From contig CAZJQT010000007.1 in the NCBI GenBank assembly GCA_964548655.1, positions 1 through 22,837 of the forward strand: DNA of 22,837 nucleotides. Direction: 5' to 3'. Position 1 is the first letter of the stretch, and each line of letters starts with the position of its first letter. Both the position numbers and the translations under genes were made by a program. Source of the stretch: CAZJQT01 sp964548655. GTDB taxonomy: Bacteria; Patescibacteriota; Saccharimonadia; Saccharimonadales; CAZJQT01. The notes beneath the pieces are model-generated. The model was not told where the DNA came from, did no database searches, and was given only the letters and a program-made list of their open reading frames with translations. This document shows positions 14,335 through 22,241 of the stretch, piece after piece.

Positions 14335-14976
14335 CTAAACTATAAAACTGCGGGTTTCTTCAGATAGTTTGCCGGTAGCAATAAACTCCGTTAATAGAGC
14401 TACCACTTCCCTTGTCATATTCTTGAGTTGAGACTCTTCGTCTTGGCTTAATTTGCCCAGTACAAAGTCAGCTCCGTCTATTTGGGGTGGGGCTTTGGGG
14501 CCAATGCCTACCCTAACCCGACCGAAGCTTTCGCCAATGTGTTCAACCAGTGATTTAACACCATTATGCCCGGCTGTGCCACCACCTACCCGGCTACGGA
14601 TTTGGCCGAAGTCTATGTCTAGCTCATCGTGCACCACTACTACATCTTTGTCGGCAATTTTATAAAAATCCATGACAGCCCTAACAGCTTCACCAGATAG
14701 ATTCATCATAGTGGTTGGCTTGCATATAATCACTCTGGTGTCGCCGACATTCCCTGATGCCAATTGGCTCTTGAAGTCTTTTTTAGCAGTCCAAGGTCCA
14801 ATGTTATGGGCCTCAGCCAGGGCCTCTACACATAAAAATCCCAGGTTATGCCTGGTCATTTCAAACTCTTTGCCAACATTACCGAGCCCAATTATTAATA
14901 CGCTCTTATTTAGCCCCAAAGTGTAGATAGGTTTGTGTTCGCTGGTGTCGTAAGGATTCTTCTGAAATAGCGCCAT
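14335..14976 (-). CDS. pth: Peptidyl-tRNA hydrolase
   Basis: Releases tRNA from prematurely dropped peptidyl-tRNA by hydrolysing the ester bond. The 213-aa product carries the Pth core: LIIGLGNVGKEFEMTRHNLGF with the catalytic His (about residue 43), KPTTMMNLSGEAV, VVVVHDELDIDFGQIRSR with the conserved Asp, GGGTAGHNGVKSLVEHIG, and RVRVGIG. An extra stretch of about 25 residues precedes the core (MALFQKNPYDTSEHKPIYTLG), longer than in most bacterial Pth. A later start is not obvious because no Met occurs before the core. The gene follows der by 15 nt on the same strand, probably cotranscribed, and has no clear SD. Confidence 0.94.
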   Translation of the reverse strand: MALFQKNPYDTSEHKPIYTLGLNKSVLIIGLGNVGKEFEMTRHNLGFLCVEALAEAHNIGPWTAKKDFKSQLASGNVGDTRVIICKPTTMMNLSGEAVRAVMDFYKIADKDVVVVHDELDIDFGQIRSRVGGGTAGHNGVKSLVEHIGESFGRVRVGIGPKAPPQIDGADFVLGKLSQDEESQLKNMTREVVALLTEFIATGKLSEETRSFIV

Positions 14977-14991
14977 GTCACAAGTTTGCCA

Positions 14992-16317
14992 TCAGGCCTG
15001 CTTGCGGTCAACGTGCTTTTCAAAAAACCAGAACTTAATGGCCGTGCCCTCAAAGCCAAAACGTTCGCGCAGTTCGCGCTCTAAATAACGTTTGTAACTC
15101 CAGTGCAACAGCTTGGTATGCGCCCCGTAGATCTTAAAATTAGTTGGGTTGTCAGCCTCTTGAACCATGTAATTCAATTTGGGTTGTCGGTTCTTAAGGC
15201 CAGCTGGCGGATGTTTTTCGGTGACTTCTTTGAGCCAGCGGTTAAGTTCGGCTGTTTTTAGCTGCTTACTGCGTTGTTTTTCGATGTCCAAGACTATTTC
15301 TAATAGTTTGGCAACGTTTTGGCCGCTGATAGCACTGGTAAAAATCAGCGGTGCCCAGGGCACAAAATCATAATTATGAACTATTTGCGGCGCCAGTTGA
15401 TCGCGTGTATAGGCGTCTTTCTCCAGCGCATCCCATTTACTGACAACCAAAATAAGACCTTTGCCAGATTCCTTTACCAAGCCGGCGATTTTTTGGTCGA
15501 GGGCAACATTGAGCTCATTTGCGTCCATTAGTAATAGTGCCACATCGGCTTGTTCGATAGCGGCCAGACTACGGATAACGCTGAAACGCTCCACGCCCTG
15601 TCCAATCTTGCCAGCGCGTCGAATCCCAGCCGTATCCATCAATTCTACCTCTCGACCTTCATAACGCAGCACAATGCGGTTAACGTCCCGAGTTGTCCCG
15701 GCCCTATCAGCCACAATCGCCTGCTGTTTTTTAGCTAGAGCATTAAAGAGAGCTGACTTACCGACGTTTGGTCGGCCCAGTAAAGCGACGTGCAAGCGAT
15801 CACCAGCCTCTTTTAATGTCGCCTTAGGGATAAGAGCGCTGAACTGCTCCAATAAATCTTCTATACCGCGGTTTTGGCTGGTGCTGGTTAGGATGATTGG
15901 CTTTATGCCCAAACGCTGGAAGTCGCCAGGCTTAGCTTTTGGGGCTTTGTCGGCCTTGTTGACGACTAACATGACGGGTTTTTTGGTCTTGAGTGCCATG
16001 GTGGCCACGCGGCGGTCTTCATCGGTAATTGGGACATTAGCTTCAGTCACCACCCAAATAACATCGGCGCTATCAGCCGCCTGAGTTATCTGTTCCTGAA
16101 TAGTGAACTCAAAATCGTCTTCGGGGTCTTTGATGCCAGCCGTATCAACTAACCAGAACTGTTTGCCACGGTAATCGGCTTTAGCTGTGATGCTGTCGCG
16201 GGTGGTGCCGGCTTCTTGGGCTACAATCGCCTCGCGGCGTTTTAGGATTGCATTGAATAAGCTGGACTTGCCAACATTGGCTCGTCCGACGATTGCTACT
16301 ATAGGTAATTTCTTCAT
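14992..16317 (-). CDS. der: Ribosome-assembly GTPase Der (EngA)
   Basis: Essential double GTPase for 50S subunit maturation. The 441-aa product has two tandem G domains. Domain 1: GRANVGKSSLFNAI (about 11-24), DTAGIKDPE, NKAD. Domain 2: GRPNVGKSALFNAL (about 184-197), DTAGIRRAGKIGQGVE, SKWD. A C-terminal KH-like domain follows (about 350-441, with LNRWLKEVTEKHPPAG and KFWFFEKH). Length and order are typical. The ATG at 16317 lacks an SD and sits 7 nt after a TAAACT box, so a leaderless transcript is likely. It diverges from the 308-aa orphan with only 31 nt between the two start codons; pth lies 15 nt downstream. Confidence 0.96.
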   Translation of the reverse strand: MKKLPIVAIVGRANVGKSSLFNAILKRREAIVAQEAGTTRDSITAKADYRGKQFWLVDTAGIKDPEDDFEFTIQEQITQAADSADVIWVVTEANVPITDEDRRVATMALKTKKPVMLVVNKADKAPKAKPGDFQRLGIKPIILTSTSQNRGIEDLLEQFSALIPKATLKEAGDRLHVALLGRPNVGKSALFNALAKKQQAIVADRAGTTRDVNRIVLRYEGREVELMDTAGIRRAGKIGQGVERFSVIRSLAAIEQADVALLLMDANELNVALDQKIAGLVKESGKGLILVVSKWDALEKDAYTRDQLAPQIVHNYDFVPWAPLIFTSAISGQNVAKLLEIVLDIEKQRSKQLKTAELNRWLKEVTEKHPPAGLKNRQPKLNYMVQEADNPTNFKIYGAHTKLLHWSYKRYLERELRERFGFEGTAIKFWFFEKHVDRKQA

Positions 16318-16324
16318 CGCTAAC

Positions 16325-16330
16325 AGTTTA
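16325..16330 (-). promoter_or_regulatory. -10 box for der
   Basis: Minus-strand TAAACT ends 7 nt before the der ATG. No SD is present. No clear -35 was found. It shares the 31-nt divergent spacer with the plus-strand box at 16337-16342. Confidence 0.4.
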
Positions 16331-16336
16331 GCATGT

Positions 16337-16342
16337 TATTCT
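16337..16342 (+). promoter_or_regulatory. -10 box for the 308-aa orphan
   Basis: Plus-strand TATTCT ends exactly 6 nt before the ATG at 16349, predicting transcription from the start codon. The -35 is weak and would lie over the first codons of der. Confidence 0.4.
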
Positions 16343-16348
16343 AACAAC

Positions 16349-17275
16349 ATGAGTGAAGCGTCTAGTCAAGAATTGCTTGGTCCACCGCAAATGGCTCAAT
16401 CAAGACTGTGGGAAACTGTTGATTCGGATCCTGTCCTGGCTCTAGCGCAAGAAACAGCTCGTAGCCTTACTTTTGAATCTATTGACGATAGTATTGCCGA
16501 GCAACATATATTTGAACAGTTTCACAAGCACCGCCAACAATACGGTGACATAACCAGTAATCAACAGTATGTTGATACGCTCTACATTCTCTATGTTAAA
16601 CATCGCGACAACTTCTTTAATGGCGAGGAAAAAGCTTGGTCGCGGCGCTGGAGTGCCTATGATCGAGCCAAAAAATTAGCCGAAACTGACATTATTAATC
16701 CAGCACAGTACATGAAAGAAGTCGGTGAGCCTATTCTCGAAGATTCGGTCCATTATTTTAGAAGTCTGACAGCTGAGGACGCCAAAGACGTGAGAGTGAA
16801 ACACCTTAGGCATGGCGCCTACCAGATCGCCCAAGATTTTCTGTGGGCTGGTATTGATCCCGAAGGCCTGAAGCTACGTGAAGTTACCGAGCTGGTATTC
16901 GAATTGGTACCGATTCTTGGTAGTTTGCGCTGGGATTTCAAGCCCGAACAGCTAACAGAGTTAATAAGTATCGAGAAATTATTTGGTAGTGTGGTGCGCG
17001 AACGTTATGGTGACGAGCTACAACAAGCTATGGAAAACAGGGATTATTATAAAGCATTTAATGTGCTAGATATTATGCTTACGATGGGATATGCCTCTAG
17101 TCAGCAAGCTGAAGCTTTACTACAAGCTATGCTCGATACTGACTTTGGTATGGCCCACTATTTTGCCGACCAGTGGGCTGGGCGGTTTGGTTACTCGTTT
17201 GCTAAAAGGATTGCCGCCCAAGCCGCACCAGATAATTTTCATGCTGAACTTGAACCTGGCGAAGAACCTTTCTAA
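16349..17275 (+). CDS. Hypothetical helical cytoplasmic protein, 308 aa
   Basis: I do not recognise a family. The protein is soluble, with no signal peptide, membrane segment or Cys cluster. It is rich in Glu, Gln, Ala and aromatic residues and reads as almost all helix, with repeat-like helical pairs (for example QQYVDTLYILYVKHRDNFFN and LQQAMENRDYYKAFNVLDIM) that would suit a TPR- or HEAT-like scaffold. The end is acidic (FHAELEPGEEPF). The frame is open further upstream to 16187, but that part is antisense to der. I choose the ATG at 16349 because it has a -10 box 6 nt before it and clears der. Its stop overlaps the stop of the convergent pseudouridine synthase by 4 nt. Confidence 0.7.
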   Translation: MSEASSQELLGPPQMAQSRLWETVDSDPVLALAQETARSLTFESIDDSIAEQHIFEQFHKHRQQYGDITSNQQYVDTLYILYVKHRDNFFNGEEKAWSRRWSAYDRAKKLAETDIINPAQYMKEVGEPILEDSVHYFRSLTAEDAKDVRVKHLRHGAYQIAQDFLWAGIDPEGLKLREVTELVFELVPILGSLRWDFKPEQLTELISIEKLFGSVVRERYGDELQQAMENRDYYKAFNVLDIMLTMGYASSQQAEALLQAMLDTDFGMAHYFADQWAGRFGYSFAKRIAAQAAPDNFHAELEPGEEPF

Positions 17276-17916
17276 ATCTTTTTGTACTTGCCTGTGGCCA
17301 ATTCAGTAAGCTGGTACGAACCGAATTGGGTCCGGTGGAGTCTAGTGACTTTATAGCTTAATGCCGCAAAAGTACGGCGGATTTGACGGTTACGACCCTC
17401 GCTCATTCGTACAACCCAATTCTTATCCCGGCCGCTAAGTTTTAGCTGGCTCAAACCGTCCTCAAGCTCAATGCCCTTTTCTATCTCTAGTTTGTGCTCT
17501 AGTGGCAGAGGTTTGTCTAGCAACACTTCATAAACCTTTTCTTTTTGCGACGATGGATGTGTCAGGTTGTGCGCAAGTTTACCATCGTTGGTCAGCAGCA
17601 GCAGCCCAGAGGAATCTTTATCTAGTCTGCCGACCGGTTTTAGGTTATGAAATTCGGCCGGCAACAGATCATAAATGGTTTTACTGCCCTGCCCGTCACG
17701 TGAACAGACGTAGCCGACGGGCTTATTTAGCATAAGAGTTTGAGTCTTGCCGAGGGTTAAAAGCTTGCCATCAAGAGACACGCTGTCTTTATCGGCAACT
17801 ATTTGCCCTAGTTTAGCTAATTCGCCATTTACTGAGATTTTTTTGTCAGCTATAGCCTGGTCAGCCGCCCGCCGACTCAAACCACTAGCTAAAGCGACGT
17901 AACGGTTCAATCTCAT
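17272..17916 (-). CDS. RsuA/RluB-family rRNA pseudouridine synthase
   Basis: Isomerises a uridine in rRNA to pseudouridine. The 214-aa product has an N-terminal S4 RNA-binding domain (about 1-60, MRLNRYVALASGLSRRAADQ and KISVNGELAKLG), then the catalytic domain with LNKPVGYVCSRDG, the active-site motif GRLDKDSSGLLLLTNDG with catalytic Asp99, and the family signature SEGRNRQIRRTFAAL. Length is typical of the compact RsuA/RluB/RluE/RluF branch. Which rRNA position it modifies (for example 16S U516 or 23S U2605) cannot be read from the sequence, so no symbol is given. A TATAAT box lies 7 nt before the ATG and no SD is visible, so it probably has its own leaderless transcript although it follows the response regulator by 18 nt. 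Confidence 0.92.
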   Translation of the reverse strand: MRLNRYVALASGLSRRAADQAIADKKISVNGELAKLGQIVADKDSVSLDGKLLTLGKTQTLMLNKPVGYVCSRDGQGSKTIYDLLPAEFHNLKPVGRLDKDSSGLLLLTNDGKLAHNLTHPSSQKEKVYEVLLDKPLPLEHKLEIEKGIELEDGLSQLKLSGRDKNWVVRMSEGRNRQIRRTFAALSYKVTRLHRTQFGSYQLTELATGKYKKI

Positions 17917-17923
17917 GCTAGCT

Positions 17924-17929
17924 ATTATA
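17924..17929 (-). promoter_or_regulatory. Perfect -10 box for the pseudouridine synthase gene
   Basis: Minus-strand TATAAT ends 7 nt before the ATG at 17916. It lies in the 18-nt gap after the response-regulator stop. No good -35 is seen. Confidence 0.5.
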
Positions 17930-17934
17930 ACTGC

Positions 17935-18978
17935 TTACAGGGCTAAGCTACTGGGATCTGGACTACTGCCATTGGGTTGGATAACATTGCCTGGCGTCTT
18001 TGAGCTATCCTCAGTAATTGTCGAGGCGGCCGGCGCCGGTTCTTGGGTTGGTTGGATAACAGCTTCGGTATTAAGCGTTGGTGAACTGCCTTTGGCTTCT
18101 TCCTTGGCTAGCAAAGCATCAAGATCCGGTGGTTTTTGTGTGATGTCGTTTATTGGCACAATTATTTTTTTGTGGGCTACTGGCACGTCGTCCCTGGTGC
18201 TAGTGTCCGAAGTGGGAGCTGTTGGGCTGGGATTAGTCGAGATCGGTTGGCTAACAACAGGTGCTGGCGTAGGTTGGTTAGTTACGGCTGCAGTTGGTGA
18301 AACAACACCATTAGGTTGAGGGTTGGTCTCTTCAAATTTCTTAATGTTATTGTCAACTTTGGCTTCTTCTTCCTTGATGGGTTGACTTAGGTCTGGGTTG
18401 ACTGCGATTGGCGTGGAGCTTGGTGTGCTGTTGTCAGTTGGCACTGCGGGCTCTGGTGGCGTTGGCGTAGGCACGCTTGGTGCAGGCGGCACGGCGCTAG
18501 GCTCTGGTGCGGGGGGTGTGGTGACTTGAGGTTGAGGAGCTACAGCTACTGGTGGCTGGGGAGTTGCTGGCGCAGAAGCTGTTGCGCTACCAGCAGCTGG
18601 TGTTGCAGTAGTACCGCTCAAAATTTCTCTGGCAACTTTGGCGACGTCCTCTAGCGTTACTTGCGATTTGACCAAATAGCGATCAGCACCTAATTTATCA
18701 GCTCTGGCCTTGTCTTCGGCCTGGCTGAGGGCCGTCATCATGATAACTTTGGTGTCTTTAGTTTCGGGTGTGCTACGTAGGATGTCGAGCATATCAAAAC
18801 CACTGATCTTGGGCATCATAACATCAGAGATTATCAGGTCTGGCTTCTCTTTGACGGCTAGAGCCAGGGCTTCTTCACCATCACGAGCACTGACTATCTC
18901 ATAGCCCTCGGCTAGCAAGCGCGCCTCATAAATTTCGCGCAAGTTATTGTCGTCTTCAACCAGCATGATTTTAGTCAT
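17935..18978 (-). CDS. Response regulator: receiver domain plus long Pro/Thr-rich tail
   Basis: 347 aa. Residues 1-120 are a complete CheY-like receiver: acidic pocket VEDD (residues 7-10), phospho-acceptor Asp52 in DLIISDVMMPKISG, the switch Thr in VIMMTALSQ, and the conserved Lys in DRYLVKSQ. No DNA-binding or enzymatic output domain follows. Residues about 130-347 are low-complexity sequence rich in Pro, Thr, Ala, Ser and Val (PPAPSVPTPTPPEP-type), with a few charged islands (EEEAKVDNNIKKFEETN; DDVPVAHKKIIVPINDITQK). It is probably the partner of the histidine kinase 54 nt upstream. The tail is expected to be disordered and may act as a linker or bind partners; function unknown. A possible weak RBS (AGGAT) lies about 12 nt before the ATG. 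Confidence 0.88.
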   Translation of the reverse strand: MTKIMLVEDDNNLREIYEARLLAEGYEIVSARDGEEALALAVKEKPDLIISDVMMPKISGFDMLDILRSTPETKDTKVIMMTALSQAEDKARADKLGADRYLVKSQVTLEDVAKVAREILSGTTATPAAGSATASAPATPQPPVAVAPQPQVTTPPAPEPSAVPPAPSVPTPTPPEPAVPTDNSTPSSTPIAVNPDLSQPIKEEEAKVDNNIKKFEETNPQPNGVVSPTAAVTNQPTPAPVVSQPISTNPSPTAPTSDTSTRDDVPVAHKKIIVPINDITQKPPDLDALLAKEEAKGSSPTLNTEAVIQPTQEPAPAASTITEDSSKTPGNVIQPNGSSPDPSSLAL

Positions 18979-19032
18979 AGAAATCTCGTAATCCTAATGC
19001 TTTTATTGGTGTTATTGTAACATGCCATGCTG

Positions 19033-20739
19033 TTATACCTGCAAGGTGTTCTCTTGCGCCTTTTTAAGCTGTTCGGCGCGATTAGTCTCTAGCCTAGGCA
19101 GGTCAATATAAAACTTGCTGCCCTTGCCGAGCTCGCTCTCTACCCAGATGCGACCGCCGTAAAGCTCAACAATCTTTTTACAAATAAACAAACCCAAGCC
19201 GGTACCGCCGATGGTGCGCGTGGCTGTGTTGTCGACCCGGTAGAATTTCTGAAACAGATGAGGCAGATCGTCGGCCGGGATGCCGGGGCCAGTGTCGCGG
19301 ACATAGAATTGGACTATTTTATCGTTGGCAGTCAGACCAATTGAAACTTTGCCGCTGTCGGTGTATTTAACGGCGTTATCAAACAAGTTGGTTATGACTT
19401 CGCGTAAACGGTCTGGGTCGGCAAAAACGTAGCTCAACGGTGCCACCACATTATCACCGCTAGTAGCAAAGGTTGATGAAGCAAAGTCCATCGCCAGGCC
19501 TTTTTTCTCGGCACTGAATTTGAGCCCATCGCTAACTTGTTGCAAGAAACTGCCTAGCTCAACGACCTGTGGGTGGCTAGACAATCGGCCGTCTTCGGCT
19601 TTGGCGCTAGTCAGCAAATCTTGGAATAGCTTACCCAGGTGCTGGGTGCTCTCATGAGCCTTGATCAAAAAGTCGCGGGCTTTGGCATCAATCTTGCTAA
19701 CTTTTTCGTTCAAAGCCAGCGCTAGATAGCCTTCAATGGCTGCTACGGGTGTGCGCATTTCGTGGCTGGCAGTACTAATGAAATCGGCCCGGCGGTTTTC
19801 CTCGGCTCTGGCTTCGCTGACATCACGGAGCACAGCCACACAGCCGGCCAACTGATTGGCTTTGGGTAGTATGATCGGCGAAACCACTAGAGATACAATA
19901 ATAAACTTCTCATTGCGGTCAATCAGCCTGAGCGTAGCGTTTTGTTGTTGAGAGTTAGCTAAGACTTGGCTGAAGGGGTTTTGTTCGGCGGCTAAATCTT
20001 TGCCATCCTCTTGGCTAAGTTTGACAACCAGTTTAGCGTCAATGCCAATTGCCTCTTTAACAGGCCATCCAGTCATCCTTGAGGCTGAAGGGTTCAGTAG
20101 ATTGATCTTCCCTTCAGTATCAATCACCACGATGCCGTCTGAAATTGACTGCAGTAAAATCTCAGACTGTTGTTCTTTGCTGCTAAGCAACCCCGTCAGT
20201 TGAGTTATTTTCTGACTTTCTCTATCGACGTAGAAGCGTTTCCAGACCATGTAACTAGCCAAGCTAAGTAAATAAGTAAGCAAAACCGCGCCGATAGTTA
20301 GTGGATCGTTTGCCTTTATGTCGTTCTTACCTGAGGCGATTAGTATGTAGTAGACTGTGACCAAAAAATCGTAGCCAATCACGACATAGAGACCAAACAT
20401 CCCACTGAATAGGATCTGTATATACCAGGCAATCAAAAACCACGAATGCGGTTGTACAGAGTTACGAATGATAGAGATGTTGGCTAACGTCAAGATCATG
20501 GCCGCACCCAAGCCAGCCGTCCATGGGTTAGAACGTGCTTCTCGCCTATAGAGCAAAAGGCCGTAAATGATTTGTACTAAACAAATAACACCGGTTACAG
20601 GTATAAAACCTAAACCTTTCAAATCAATGCTAGTGAATTTACCAGACCAGGCAATGGCAGTGAGTACTAAGTAAACAAAGCATATGGCAACTGCGGCGTA
20701 GTTATACCAAGCATAGAATTTGTCTTTTACCAGCTGCAT
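19033..20739 (-). CDS. Membrane sensor histidine kinase with PAS domain
   Basis: 568 aa. The N-terminus has about six membrane helices (roughly 13-32, 43-63, 73-90, 99-120, 121-137, 147-166) with very short loops, so it probably senses within the membrane rather than through an external domain. A PAS domain follows (about 185-310, SISDGIVVIDTEGKINLLN). The HisKA dimerisation domain has the phospho-acceptor His326 in SHEMRTPVAAIEGYL. The ATPase domain is complete: N box LREVITNLFDNAVKY, G1 DTGPGIP, F box LFQKFYRVD, G2 GGTGLGLFICKKIVELYGG. It precedes the response regulator by 54 nt on the same strand. A GGTGGG tract about 12 nt upstream might be a loose RBS, and a TAAAAC box lies 6 nt before the ATG. 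Confidence 0.94.
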   Translation of the reverse strand: MQLVKDKFYAWYNYAAVAICFVYLVLTAIAWSGKFTSIDLKGLGFIPVTGVICLVQIIYGLLLYRREARSNPWTAGLGAAMILTLANISIIRNSVQPHSWFLIAWYIQILFSGMFGLYVVIGYDFLVTVYYILIASGKNDIKANDPLTIGAVLLTYLLSLASYMVWKRFYVDRESQKITQLTGLLSSKEQQSEILLQSISDGIVVIDTEGKINLLNPSASRMTGWPVKEAIGIDAKLVVKLSQEDGKDLAAEQNPFSQVLANSQQQNATLRLIDRNEKFIIVSLVVSPIILPKANQLAGCVAVLRDVSEARAEENRRADFISTASHEMRTPVAAIEGYLALALNEKVSKIDAKARDFLIKAHESTQHLGKLFQDLLTSAKAEDGRLSSHPQVVELGSFLQQVSDGLKFSAEKKGLAMDFASSTFATSGDNVVAPLSYVFADPDRLREVITNLFDNAVKYTDSGKVSIGLTANDKIVQFYVRDTGPGIPADDLPHLFQKFYRVDNTATRTIGGTGLGLFICKKIVELYGGRIWVESELGKGSKFYIDLPRLETNRAEQLKKAQENTLQV

Positions 20740-20832
20740 ATTACAGTTTTACCCACCTATTTCATTATGTTTATGGTTTATTTAAGTATACGCCAATCTT
20801 CTCTGTTCTAAAAAGAAAAACCTGTACTCAAA

Positions 20833-20908
20833 TGGTGACCCCGGCGGGATTCAAACCCGCGATCTTCTGGATGAGAACCAGATATCCTAATCACTAGACG
20901 ACGGGGCC
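20833..20908 (-). tRNA. tRNA-Glu (anticodon CUC), CCA encoded
   Basis: The minus strand folds into a full cloverleaf of 76 nt. Acceptor GGCCCCG/CGGGGTC (one G-U), D-arm region TCTAGTGATTAGGA, anticodon stem TCTGG/CCAGA with loop TTCTCAT (anticodon CTC), T arm GCGGG-TTTGAAT-CCCGC, discriminator A, and a genomically encoded CCA (20833-20835). The 5' sequence GGCCCCGTCGTCTAG is typical of bacterial tRNA-Glu. The gene lies 43 nt after umuC and is followed by a T-rich stretch without its own hairpin. Confidence 0.96.
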
Positions 20909-20951
20909 ATGGCTGGAACGCTGGAATACTAGCATAACAGATTAGAAAACG

Positions 20952-22241
20952 CTAGCTGAGTCTGACTGAGGGCAGCTCATCCCATTGGGTTGTATAGCGT
21001 GGGCTGACCAGCGTACGACGCGGTTGCCAGTCGTTGCCTAGATCTTCGGCGGCATAGTGAAGAGAACGCTTGCCGTAACGTTCGTTAACGTCGTCTAATA
21101 CTTGCATGCGCGACGACGAACGCACGTGCTGATTGACATCGACGGCTCCGTCAAGATCGGTCTGCAGAGCGCCCACGGGCACAAAATCATAAAACATTAC
21201 CCCTGCCCGGTAATAAGCGGCGTGCGGCTCATAGATTTGACTCAGGGCATTAACCAAAGCTCCGGTTAGATGTCCCGTGTCAGCTGTTGGCATGGTGAAT
21301 CTTAGCTCGCTACTCCAGCGCCGATAGCCCAGTTTGTGTTTATTGGTAGCCAGGAATAAACTGGCTCGCCTGGTCAACTGCCGACTTTCGCGCAGACGGA
21401 AAGCGGCCTGGGCGGTAAAGCTAGCAATAGCCGCTTCAATGACATAAACATCTTTGACGTCTTCCCCGAAGGTACGGGTTCTGGCGATGCTCTGGCGGAC
21501 TTTGCCACTTAGTTCTAGCGGTAAACAACTAGTGCCGTTGAGCTCGTAAACCATCTGTGCGCCATGTACTCCCATTAGCTGTCTGGCTAGGCTTGGCCGC
21601 AAATTAGCTATGTCATAGGCGGTAGTTAGGCCCAGGGCTTGCAGTTTTGGCGCCAAGCGCCAGCCTATGCCCCAAACATCTTTAATCGGCAGGAGTTTTA
21701 AATGTTGCTCACGTTCCTTGTCATCAACGCCTACCACGTTCAAAGCACCTTTATAAGACGGCTCTTTTTTGGCTCTATCCGAAGCTAGTTTAGCTAGGGT
21801 TTTTGATGGGGCAATGCCAATAGAAACCGGCATGCCAATATAGCGCAGGATTTGTGCCCGCACCGCCCTGCCCCATGCGGTGTAGTCAGTAATATGTAGC
21901 TCTGATAAGTCTAGGAATGATTCATCAACCGAATAAACCTCTATGCGCGGCGTTATGGTGGTGAGTAGTTGGGTTATACGCCGGCTGATATCGCCGTATA
22001 ACTCAAAATTGCCAGAGAACTGAACTACTCTGTGTTGGTTAAAGGCACTACGCCATTTAAAGGCTGGTGCTCCCATTGGGATGCCCAAAGCCTTGGCCTC
22101 GTTACTGCGGGCCACCACGCAACCGTCATTGCTGCTCAGAACCACGACTGGCTTGCCTTCCAGATCAGGGCGGAACAAGCGCTGACAGCTGACAAAAAAG
22201 TTGTTGCAATCAATCAGAGCAAAAACTGGCGCCAGGCTCAT
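20952..22241 (-). CDS. umuC: UmuC-type Y-family translesion DNA polymerase
   Basis: Catalytic subunit of a polymerase V-like enzyme that bypasses damaged template bases. The 429-aa product is close to the E. coli UmuC length (422). Motifs: FALIDCNNFFVSCQRLFRP with the first metal-binding Asp, VVVLSSNDGCVVARSNEAK, and YSVDESFLDLS with the catalytic Asp-Glu pair. Then come SIGIAPSKTLAKLASDRAK and the helix-hairpin-helix region DVWGIGWRLAPKLQALGL. The little-finger and UmuC-specific C-terminal parts end in SPRYTTQWDELPSV. A candidate clamp-binding motif reads QTDLD, without the usual final aromatic. It overlaps umuD by one base (TAATG) with a GGAG just upstream, so translation is coupled. Confidence 0.95.
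   Translation of the reverse strand: MSLAPVFALIDCNNFFVSCQRLFRPDLEGKPVVVLSSNDGCVVARSNEAKALGIPMGAPAFKWRSAFNQHRVVQFSGNFELYGDISRRITQLLTTITPRIEVYSVDESFLDLSELHITDYTAWGRAVRAQILRYIGMPVSIGIAPSKTLAKLASDRAKKEPSYKGALNVVGVDDKEREQHLKLLPIKDVWGIGWRLAPKLQALGLTTAYDIANLRPSLARQLMGVHGAQMVYELNGTSCLPLELSGKVRQSIARTRTFGEDVKDVYVIEAAIASFTAQAAFRLRESRQLTRRASLFLATNKHKLGYRRWSSELRFTMPTADTGHLTGALVNALSQIYEPHAAYYRAGVMFYDFVPVGALQTDLDGAVDVNQHVRSSSRMQVLDDVNERYGKRSLHYAAEDLGNDWQPRRTLVSPRYTTQWDELPSVRLS

Noticed and set aside
16187..16348. 54-residue N-terminal extension of the 308-aa protein
   Set aside because: This part is antisense to the start of der, includes the divergent spacer, and reads as the mirror of a conserved P-loop region.
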